Notes under the pieces: generated by a model
The model's input: the letters and a program-made list of their open reading frames with translations, nothing else
What the model was told of the DNA's origin: nothing
The model's database searches: none
Shown here: one piece after another, positions 1 to 5,251 of the stretch
Layout of the letters: the number at the start of each line of letters is the position of its first letter
Position numbering within the stretch: the first letter of the stretch is position 1
NCBI GenBank assembly: GCA_013821585.1
Contig: JACDGO010000179.1
Location: 1-5,251, forward strand
Source of the DNA: Sphingomonadaceae bacterium
GTDB taxonomy: Bacteria > Pseudomonadota > Alphaproteobacteria > Sphingomonadales > Sphingomonadaceae
Reading direction: 5' to 3'
DNA: 5,251 bases
Program-made: the position numbers and the translations under genes

Positions 1-237
1 GCGCCCGACCTCGTCGGGCTTGCAGCGCAAACAGGCGCGATAGCCTGCTGCGCGCGCCGCCGCGTTGTCCGCGAAGAACTGGACGTTTTGCCGCAGCGGC
101 CGCCGCGCCGGGCACGACGGCTTGCAATAGATGCCGGTCGTCCGCACCGCGCCGACGAAGCGCCCGTCGAGCGACCGGTCGCGCCGCTCGAACGCGGCCC
201 AGGCGAAATCGGGATCGATGTGCGTCATGCGACTCAT
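1..237 (-). CDS. ada: Ada-type methylphosphotriester-DNA repair domain protein (N-terminal 79 residues, partial)
   Basis: The first 79 residues match the N-terminal domain of Ada, which takes a methyl group from DNA methylphosphotriesters onto a zinc-bound cysteine. Seen in the sequence: the VRTTGIYC core, the four zinc cysteines as C38-x3-C42 and C69-x2-C72, and the conserved RxNVxF stretch between them. With the ATG at 237, all four cysteines fall on the same residue numbers as in E. coli Ada. A second in-frame ATG lies at 228. An in-frame TAG directly precedes 237, so no earlier start is possible. The gene follows the dienelactone hydrolase gene after 47 nt. It is cut by the window edge, so it could be full Ada (AraC-type and methyltransferase domains), an Ada–AlkA glycosylase fusion, or a shorter regulator. 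The domain call is firm; the full identity is open. Confidence 0.9.
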   Translation of the reverse strand, partial: MSRMTHIDPDFAWAAFERRDRSLDGRFVGAVRTTGIYCKPSCPARRPLRQNVQFFADNAAARAAGYRACLRCKPDEVGR

Positions 238-263
238 CTAGACGATCGCCCGCCCCGTCGCAC
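234..263 (-). other. Possible 9-codon leader ORF overlapping the ada start
   Basis: In the 47-nt gap before ada, the minus strand carries AAGGAG (268–273). Four nt later comes a GTG (261–263) that opens a 9-codon frame rich in Arg and Gly. Its TGA stop (234–236) overlaps the ada ATG (235–237) in an ATGA arrangement. The good ribosome-binding sequence is about 30 nt from the ada ATG, too far to serve it directly, and nothing as good sits closer. A short leader that delivers ribosomes by termination–reinitiation would explain this. It is inferred from layout only, and so short an ORF can arise by chance. Confidence 0.25.
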
Positions 264-284
264 CCCGCTCCTTGCTTTCAAAGC

Positions 285-956
285 CTAGCCGCCGTTCGCA
301 CGGAACAGCTCCAGCGTCCGCGCGCGCGCCAGATCGGCGCTCGGTTCGTGATAGTCCTTGCGCCGGTCCGAGTTGAACCCGTGCCCGGCTTCGTAAACAT
401 AGACCTTCACCTCGGGATGCGCGGTCTCGATCGCCTCGACATTCTCCATCGGGATCGAATGGTCGAAACGCCCAAAGTGCAGGATGGTCGGACATTTCGG
501 CGTCTGGTCGTTCATCTGAATGATATTGCCGCCGTAGAAGCCCGAAGCGGCGGCGACACCGTCGATCTGACAGGCCGCGGCCCAGGTGACGCTGCCACCA
601 TAGCAATAGCCCGTCACGAGCACCGGCCCCTTGCCCTTCAGCGCGTCGACGCAAGTGCGCGTGTCGGCGACCGACAGTTCGAACGGGTGCAATTTGCGCG
701 CGAGTTCGACCGCGCGGGCGAATTGCGCGTCGTTGTAGCCCGCCTCGAAACCCGGGTGCTCGCGGTCGAAGAGCGCGGGCGCGAGCACCTCGTAACCCTC
801 CTCGGCATAGCTCTCGCATTGCTCGCGAATGTGTTCGGTGACGCCGAAGATTTCCTGGATGAGGACGAGGCCGCCGCGCCGCTCGCGCGCCGGAGTCGCG
901 CGATAGACGGCGATCTCCGCGCCGTCGGACATCGTCATGGTCTCGAATGCGCCCAT
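285..956 (-). CDS. Dienelactone hydrolase family protein (alpha/beta hydrolase)
   Basis: This 223-residue protein has the length and layout of the cytoplasmic dienelactone hydrolase family, which uses a Cys-Asp-His triad on lactones or esters. Visible are the QEIFG strand with E35 (the glutamate that holds the catalytic cysteine in the family), the nucleophile elbow G-Y-C118-Y-G-G, D165 in GRFDHS and H192 in AGHGF. There is no signal peptide. The ATG at 956 overlaps the TGA of the preceding hydrolase gene by one base (TGATG), so translation is probably coupled; only a weak AAAGGG-like site lies upstream. M7 and M9 are in-frame alternatives. From memory, the Pseudomonas enzyme has an Arg four residues after its catalytic His; here that position is S196, so the substrate is probably not classic dienelactone. 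Family assignment is firm; the substrate is unknown. Confidence 0.93.
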   Translation of the reverse strand: MGAFETMTMSDGAEIAVYRATPARERRGGLVLIQEIFGVTEHIREQCESYAEEGYEVLAPALFDREHPGFEAGYNDAQFARAVELARKLHPFELSVADTRTCVDALKGKGPVLVTGYCYGGSVTWAAACQIDGVAAASGFYGGNIIQMNDQTPKCPTILHFGRFDHSIPMENVEAIETAHPEVKVYVYEAGHGFNSDRRKDYHEPSADLARARTLELFRANGG

Positions 957-2110
957 CAGCTCGTTGCCCTTTCGATATCCGCGATCAGCGCGTCGCGCTT
1001 CGCCTCAAATGCCGGGTTCCGCGCGCTCGGCCACGCGCTATTGATGACGATCACCAATCGCCGCTTCGGATCGATATGAATCGATTGGCCGAAAATTCCC
1101 ATCGCGTCGAAGTGATCGCGCGCGGTCCACCATTGATAGCCGTAATAGCCGCCGCGCATTTCGGTCGGAATCGTCGGTCCAGTCGCCGCGGGAAGCCAGT
1201 CGGGCGCGAGGACGCCGTGGCCGCCCTCGAGGATGAACTGCCCGAAGCGCGCATAGTCGCGTAAGCTGACAGAGAAGCAGCAACCGCCGATGTCCTGACC
1301 GCCCGCGTCGACCAACCAATAGGCGTCGCGCTCCATACCGTACGGCTTCCAGACTTTCTCGCTCAGATAGGCGGCGAGGCTCTTTCCCGTCGCGCGCGAC
1401 ACGAGCACGCCGATCAAATTGGTCTCGCCGGTCTTGTAGACCCATTTCGTCCCCGGCGCGGCTTCGCGCGGCAAGGTGCGGAGATAGGCGGTGGTCGCGT
1501 CGACGCCCGCGGGGACGGGCTTGGCATACATGCGCGCGACATCGGAATTGGGATCGGTGTAATCCTCGTTCCATTTGACGCCCGACGTCATCGTCAGGAT
1601 CTGGCGGACGGTGACGCAATCGTAGCCGCTGCCCGCGAGCTCGGGCAAATAGCGCGTGACGGGATCGTCGACCGACTTGATGAAGCCGTCCCTGATCGCC
1701 GCGCCCACGAGCGTCGAGGTGAACGACTTGGCAACCGAAAAGCTCGTCCAGCGGCCAGTGCGCGTGAGCGTGCGCGCGTATCGCTCCAGGACGACGCGGC
1801 CGTCCTTGAGGACGATCAGCCCCGCCATGTTCTGATCGGCCAGGCGCGCGGCCACCGCCGTTGCTCCCCCGAGCGCGGCTTCGATCGAACGTCCGGCGGG
1901 AAGCGGATGAACATGGCCGCCCGCCTTCACGGTCTCGGTCGGGAACGTCGCCTCCATCGCCGGGAAGTTCCTGTCGCGCTGATCCTGATTCCAGAACAGG
2001 ATCTCACCGCCAGCCTTGCGCACGCGTTCCATTTGCGCGGGCGACAGCGCCGGCGGCGCGGCGGCGGTCGCTGCGAGCAGCGCGAGCGCCGCGCTGATCC
2101 TGAGCCGCAT
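956..2110 (-). CDS. Exported serine hydrolase, class C beta-lactamase / 6-aminohexanoate-oligomer hydrolase-like
   Basis: A 384-residue protein of the beta-lactamase class C (Pfam Beta-lactamase) fold, which includes esterases, D-aminopeptidases and nylon-oligomer hydrolases. It starts with a clear signal peptide: MRLR, then an Ala/Leu-rich core to about residue 18, with cleavage likely between residues 18 and 26. The periplasm is the likely site. The catalytic S125-V-A-K128 motif sits in a typical FSVAKS context. Y225 in VYKTGETN is the likely second-motif tyrosine, and G-Q-S at 341–343 occupies the place of the third motif, as in NylB-type enzymes. The start at 2110 is supported by the signal peptide and by a GGAGG site 5 nt upstream. 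The gene overlaps the end of the CFA-like gene by 107 nt and the next gene by 1 nt. It is probably not a true beta-lactamase, because the K-T-G box is absent. The natural substrate cannot be read from the sequence. Confidence 0.92.
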   Translation of the reverse strand: MRLRISAALALLAATAAAPPALSPAQMERVRKAGGEILFWNQDQRDRNFPAMEATFPTETVKAGGHVHPLPAGRSIEAALGGATAVAARLADQNMAGLIVLKDGRVVLERYARTLTRTGRWTSFSVAKSFTSTLVGAAIRDGFIKSVDDPVTRYLPELAGSGYDCVTVRQILTMTSGVKWNEDYTDPNSDVARMYAKPVPAGVDATTAYLRTLPREAAPGTKWVYKTGETNLIGVLVSRATGKSLAAYLSEKVWKPYGMERDAYWLVDAGGQDIGGCCFSVSLRDYARFGQFILEGGHGVLAPDWLPAATGPTIPTEMRGGYYGYQWWTARDHFDAMGIFGQSIHIDPKRRLVIVINSAWPSARNPAFEAKRDALIADIERATS

Positions 2111-3359
2111 CGTCCCCTCCCTTGATGAGCGTCACCTGGGCAACGTCGATCCCGCCGCCCCTGAACCCGCCTTCGCAATACATCAGATAATAGCGCCACA
2201 GCCGCACGAAATGCGCGTCGAATCCGCGCGGCAGGCGGCCTTCGGAAACGGCCGCGTCGAAGCGCGCGCGCCATGCCTTCAACGTCTCGGCATAGTCGAG
2301 GCCGAAGCGCCGCTCGTCGGTCCAGGCAAAACCGCGCGCCTCGGCCAGCGCGCGGAAGCGGCCCACCGAGATCAGCAGCCCGCCCGGGAAGACATAGGTC
2401 TGGATGAAATCGGCGTTCGCCGCATAGCTTTCGAAAATGTCGTCGGCGATCAGGATGAACTGGACGGCCGCGCGCCCGCCGGGCTTCAGCAGCCGCCCGA
2501 CCGCGTCGAGCCAGGCGGGCCAATATTCCTGACCCACCGCCTCGACCATCTCGACGCTGGCGATGCCGTCGAACACGCCGCGCATGTTGCGATAGTCGCT
2601 GAGGAGGAAGCGCTCCCTTCCTTTCAGCCGCCTCACGGCATAGTCTTTCTGTGCGGGCGATAGCGTGATGCCGGCGACGTCCAGTCCACGCTCGGCCGCC
2701 GCTTCGGCGACCGCGCCCCATCCGCTGCCGATGTCGAGAAGACTGTCGCCGGGCTTGAGGTCGAGACGGTCGAGCAGCGCGGCGATCTTGCGCGTCTGCG
2801 CGGTCTCGAGCGTGTCGCCCTTGCCCCAGATCGCGCTCGAATAGCTCATGCCGGCGTCGAGCCAGGCTGCGTAAAAGTCGTTGCCGAGGTCGTAGTGCGC
2901 CTCGACGTTGCGGCGCGCGCCAACTGGCGTGTTGCGGCGCATCGCGTGCAGCACGCGGTTCGCGGCGCGCGCCACGCCGCCCGCGCGCGCCGTGCGCCCC
3001 AGCGCAACCCGATTGCGCATGAACAGGTCGAACAGCGGCACCGGATCGGGGCTGGTCCATTCGTCCTTGTCCCACGCGACATACCAGCCGACCGAGCCTG
3101 AGCGCGCGAGGCGGACGAGCGCGCGCCAGCTCCTCAATTCGACCTCGGCGAGCGGTCCCGGCCTGCGCCCGCCGAGCACGCGCCCGCTGCCGTCAGGGAG
3201 CGTCGCGACGATGCTGCCGTGGGCGAGCCCCGCATCGACCCGGTCGAGCACGCCGGCGAAAGCGCGCGCGAACAACCGCGCGACGATGCCGCCGCCACTG
3301 GCGAAGCGGCGTCCGCCGCGAACGAGGTGGCGGCCGCGGGCGGGCTCGGGCGCGTTCAT
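2004..3359 (-). CDS. cfa: Cyclopropane-fatty-acyl-phospholipid synthase family methyltransferase
   Basis: A 451-residue SAM-dependent enzyme of the CFA synthase family, which transfers a methylene or methyl group from SAM to unsaturated acyl chains of membrane phospholipids. Residues 1–140 form the basic, lipid-facing N-terminal part. The catalytic domain begins near NVEAHYDLGN (151–160). SAM motif I is LDIGSGWG (208–215), E273 in SVEMVEAVG matches the conserved bicarbonate-site Glu, and Y390/Y391 match the C-terminal tyrosine pair. S175 and Q300 stand where E. coli CFA has Cys139 and His266. The family-like C-terminus is reached at about residue 415 (VTLIKGG); the last 36 residues are an Arg/Ala-rich tail read out of frame from the start of the next gene. 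The ATG is 9 nt after the photolyase stop, with only a weak CGGAA-like site. The pairing with phr suggests a light or singlet-oxygen stress role. It could instead be a methyl-branching or furan-fatty-acid methyltransferase. Confidence 0.92.
   Translation of the reverse strand: MNAPEPARGRHLVRGGRRFASGGGIVARLFARAFAGVLDRVDAGLAHGSIVATLPDGSGRVLGGRRPGPLAEVELRSWRALVRLARSGSVGWYVAWDKDEWTSPDPVPLFDLFMRNRVALGRTARAGGVARAANRVLHAMRRNTPVGARRNVEAHYDLGNDFYAAWLDAGMSYSSAIWGKGDTLETAQTRKIAALLDRLDLKPGDSLLDIGSGWGAVAEAAAERGLDVAGITLSPAQKDYAVRRLKGRERFLLSDYRNMRGVFDGIASVEMVEAVGQEYWPAWLDAVGRLLKPGGRAAVQFILIADDIFESYAANADFIQTYVFPGGLLISVGRFRALAEARGFAWTDERRFGLDYAETLKAWRARFDAAVSEGRLPRGFDAHFVRLWRYYLMYCEGGFRGGGIDVAQVTLIKGGDDAAQDQRGARAARSDRRRAAGAVARANGTRAQGWR
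2111..2123 (-). promoter_or_regulatory. Ribosome binding site of the serine hydrolase gene
   Basis: The minus strand reads AAGGGAGGGG, with GGAGG at 2116–2120, 5 nt before the ATG at 2110. It is the clearest Shine–Dalgarno site in the window. It lies inside the end of the CFA-like reading frame and fixes the hydrolase start within that gene. Confidence 0.8.
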
Positions 3360-3368
3360 GGTTCCGTT

Positions 3369-4718
3369 CTAGCGCGCCGCCGCATACGCCGCGAGCGCCC
3401 TTTCGCGCCCCTCGCGGTGCCCGATCAGCGGCGCGGGGTAGCCAGGAACGTCGCCGGGTTCGTGGATCGCGTTGTCGCCGAGGTGCGCGCGCTCGGGCAC
3501 CCATTCACGAATGTAGCCGCTCGCGTCGAACTTCGCCGACTGGACGAGCGGCGCCATGATCCGGCTGAACAGGCTGGCGTCGACTCCGCTTCCCGCGATC
3601 CACTGCCAGTTGACGCTGTTGTTGCCGTAATCGGCATCGACGAGCGTGTCCCAGAACCAGCGCTCGCCGCGCCGCCAATCGATGAGGAGATGCTTCACGA
3701 GGAAAGACGCGGCGATCATACGCACGCGGTTGTGCATCCAGCCCGTCGTCCAGAGCTGGCGCATGCCTGCATCGACGATCGGATAGCCGGTGCGGCCCCT
3801 TGTCCAGGTGGCAAAGTCACAATCCGACGCCTTGCCGGTGCGCCATTCGAGCTTGTCATAAGCCGGGCGGCCATTGCGGCGCGCATAATCGGGAAACTGA
3901 TCGATCGTGTTCGCGGCGAAGTCGCGCCAGCCGATCTCGCGAAGGAACGCATGGCTGCGATCGTGCGCGGCAAGGCGATGCCAGACGGCGGCAGGCGAAA
4001 CCTCGCCGAAATGCAGGTGCGGCGACAGGTGCGACGTGCCCCCTTCGGATGGCAGGTCGCGGGCGCTGCCATAGTCCGCGACGTGATCGGCGAACGCGTC
4101 GAGCGCAGCGTGCGCGCCCGCTTCTCCCGGCGTCCAGACGTCGAAGCCCTTCGACCAGTCGGGTTTGGCCGGAAGCAGATTCCAGTCGGCGAGGGTGTCG
4201 CCTTTCGCGCCGGCGTCTTCGATCCGCGCGGGCGGGCGCATTGGCTCGGACGGCGGCATCATGTCCGACAGCGCGCGCCAGAACGGCGTGAAGATGCGAT
4301 AGCGCCCGCCAGTTTGGGTCCGCACCGCATCGGGAGCGGCGAGGTGATTGCCGCCATGGAGCACAAGATCGAGCGACTTAGCGACGCGCATCTCGGCGGC
4401 CTTCCACCAAGGCTCGCAATGACGGATCGCATGGACCCGGGTCGCGCCCGTCGCCTTGGCGACGGACTTCAGCTCTGCGGCGGATTCTCCGCGTCGCAGG
4501 ACGAGCGGCACGCCCTTGACCTCCAGGTCGGCCGCGAGCGCCTTCAGGCTATGATGCAGCCACCACCGCTGCGCCGCGCCGATCCGGTCCTCGCCGGGCG
4601 ATTCGTCGTCGAGGACATAGAGCGCGACGACCGGACCTTCATGCGCCGCCGCGGCGAGCGCGGCTTGATCAGACAGGCGCAGATCCTGGCGAAACCAGAC
4701 GATGCTTGGCGCGGTCAC
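3369..4718 (-). CDS. phrB: Deoxyribodipyrimidine photolyase (class I CPD photolyase)
   Basis: A 449-residue flavoprotein that uses blue light to split UV-induced pyrimidine dimers. The N-terminal antenna domain (about 1–130) begins with the typical IVWFRQDLRL. The FAD-binding C-terminal domain shows TSHLSPHLHFGEVSP (228–242), GRTGYPIVDAGMRQLW (308–323), GWMHNRVRM (326–334), IDWRRGERWF (346–355) and NWQWIAGSG (370–378). The electron-transfer tryptophans appear as W292, W348 and W371; the W348–W371 spacing of 23 equals that of W359–W382 in E. coli. N367 matches E. coli N378. The WREF motif reads W264-R-D-F, with Asp for the usual Glu. The start is GTG, directly after the korB TAG and in the same frame, with no Shine–Dalgarno site in the 15 nt before it; translational coupling to korB is likely. 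No other in-frame start keeps the N-terminus. The antenna cofactor cannot be told from the sequence. Confidence 0.95.
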   Translation of the reverse strand: MTAPSIVWFRQDLRLSDQAALAAAAHEGPVVALYVLDDESPGEDRIGAAQRWWLHHSLKALAADLEVKGVPLVLRRGESAAELKSVAKATGATRVHAIRHCEPWWKAAEMRVAKSLDLVLHGGNHLAAPDAVRTQTGGRYRIFTPFWRALSDMMPPSEPMRPPARIEDAGAKGDTLADWNLLPAKPDWSKGFDVWTPGEAGAHAALDAFADHVADYGSARDLPSEGGTSHLSPHLHFGEVSPAAVWHRLAAHDRSHAFLREIGWRDFAANTIDQFPDYARRNGRPAYDKLEWRTGKASDCDFATWTRGRTGYPIVDAGMRQLWTTGWMHNRVRMIAASFLVKHLLIDWRRGERWFWDTLVDADYGNNSVNWQWIAGSGVDASLFSRIMAPLVQSAKFDASGYIREWVPERAHLGDNAIHEPGDVPGYPAPLIGHREGRERALAAYAAAR

Positions 4719-5251
4719 CTAAATGACGTGCGGTTGCTTTTCGACTTGCCAGGTCTGCGTCTTGGCGATCAGCGCGTTAAGGTCGGCGGCCTTGCCCTTC
4801 GCCGCTTCGGCGTTCTGCGCGACGACCTCGCTTTCGAAAGTCGCGCGCGGATCGTCGTAGAGAACGCCGAGCGCGACCGGGAAGCCTTCGCCCTTCATCT
4901 CGACGAGCATGTGAACGAGCGCGCGGTTGGTCCGGTCGTGCGTCACGACTCCCGCGCCTTCCCAATCGCCATCCGCGACGTCGAGAACGCACAGCGCGAG
5001 CTCGTCCCGGTCGATCCCGAGCCCTCTCGTCCCGCCCGCGAACAGCAAAGGTTTGCCGTGCTCGACCCAGAGTTGCCCAGTCGCCGCGTTCGCCTTGTCG
5101 GTGAACGAGCCGAACACGTCGTCGTTGTAGACGATGCAGTTCTGATAGATTTCGATGAACGCCGCGCCCTTGTGCGCGTGCGCGGCCTTGAGCACCTCGG
5201 GCAGCCGTTTGTGGACGTCGATGCCGCGCGCGACTAAGCGCGCGCCCGCGC
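4719..5251 (-). CDS. korB: 2-oxoglutarate:ferredoxin oxidoreductase beta subunit (C-terminal 176 residues, partial)
   Basis: The frame is open to the right edge, so 176 C-terminal residues are visible; the N-terminal half with the thiamine-diphosphate site and first iron-sulfur cysteines is outside. The enzyme decarboxylates 2-oxoglutarate to succinyl-CoA and passes electrons to ferredoxin, working with KorA in the cytoplasm. The identity rests on the stretch FVAR-like (here LVARGIDVHKRLPEV), then KAAHAHKGAAFIEIYQNC and VYND, a signature of the KorB/OorB group. The cysteine encoded at 5136–5138 is probably the fourth 4Fe-4S ligand. The last ~30 residues are Ala/Lys-rich and less conserved. 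The GTG at 5195 is an internal valine and not a start, because homology continues upstream of it. A TTA leucine codon at 5235–5237 is rare for this base composition. korA is expected beyond the right edge. The stop directly abuts the photolyase GTG. Confidence 0.9.
   Translation of the reverse strand, partial: AGARLVARGIDVHKRLPEVLKAAHAHKGAAFIEIYQNCIVYNDDVFGSFTDKANAATGQLWVEHGKPLLFAGGTRGLGIDRDELALCVLDVADGDWEGAGVVTHDRTNRALVHMLVEMKGEGFPVALGVLYDDPRATFESEVVAQNAEAAKGKAADLNALIAKTQTWQVEKQPHVI

Noticed and set aside
238..284. Terminator or attenuator between the dienelactone hydrolase gene and ada.
   Set aside because: No stable inverted repeat followed by a T-run is visible in the only gap longer than 10 nt.
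348..1079. A 243-codon plus-strand open frame opposite the dienelactone hydrolase gene.
   Set aside because: Same antisense register as above, with no recognisable domain; the minus-strand protein has an intact catalytic triad.
1944..1971. Possible EcfG-type (general stress) promoter on the minus strand: GGAAC followed by CGTT.
   Set aside because: The spacing is 19 nt, where 16–17 is expected, and it lies inside the hydrolase coding sequence facing no gene start.
2016..2663. A 215-codon plus-strand open frame opposite the 3' half of cfa.
   Set aside because: It shares the same stop-poor antisense register with cfa and shows no family motif or ribosome site.
1927..3075. A 382-codon minus-strand frame overlapping cfa and the hydrolase start.
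   Set aside because: Its translation is Arg-rich low-complexity sequence typical of a shifted frame in GC-rich DNA, while the cfa frame has all family motifs.
4722..4800. Possible RpoE-type promoter (TGATCG on the minus strand) in the korB 3' end, upstream of photolyase.
   Set aside because: No convincing −10 element follows at 17–19 nt, so it does not stand above chance.
3219..5237. A 672-codon plus-strand open frame opposite photolyase, korB and the start of cfa.
   Set aside because: It lies in the register where its first base pairs with the third base of the sense codons. A stop there needs TTA, CTA or TCA in the sense strand, codons nearly absent in GC-rich genes. It ends exactly at the one sense TTA in korB (5235–5237). 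The minus-strand genes are clear homologues.

Overview
This is a dense, GC-rich stretch of bacterial chromosome in which every recognisable gene lies on the minus strand. The base composition (third codon positions almost always G or C, many GCGC runs), together with a KorB-type 2-oxoacid:ferredoxin oxidoreductase and a photolyase–cyclopropane synthase pair, suggests an alphaproteobacterium. Sphingomonadales is my best guess from the style of the proteins, but it cannot be proven from this window. No mobile elements, tRNA or rRNA genes, CRISPR arrays, phage genes or strong terminators are visible.

In transcription order (right to left): the C-terminal part of korB (beta subunit of 2-oxoglutarate:ferredoxin oxidoreductase, cut by the right edge); a complete DNA photolyase starting with GTG directly after the korB stop; a complete SAM-dependent CFA-synthase-like methyltransferase; a secreted class-C-beta-lactamase-type serine hydrolase; a dienelactone-hydrolase-family protein; and the first 79 residues of an Ada-domain alkylation-repair protein, cut by the left edge. 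Junctions are very tight: 0 nt, 9 nt, a 107-nt overlap, a 1-nt overlap and a 47-nt gap. No intergenic space is large enough for an obvious promoter, so the genes are probably cotranscribed or depend on promoters inside coding sequence.

Functionally, three products fit protection against light, oxidative and alkylation damage: photolyase repairs UV dimers, the CFA-like enzyme modifies membrane lipids, and Ada senses and repairs methylated DNA. A phr–cfa pair is known from the singlet-oxygen (RpoE–ChrR) response of Rhodobacter. The two hydrolases have no clear link to that theme.

The gene content is mostly ordinary, and I do not see a convincing new defence or mobile system. The best leads are structural. 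korB, phr and cfa share one reading frame interrupted only by two TAG codons. The cfa frame runs 107 nt into the signal-peptide region of the next gene and so gains a basic tail. The CFA-like enzyme lacks the usual Cys and His at the bicarbonate-site positions. A possible 9-codon leader ORF ends on the ada start codon.
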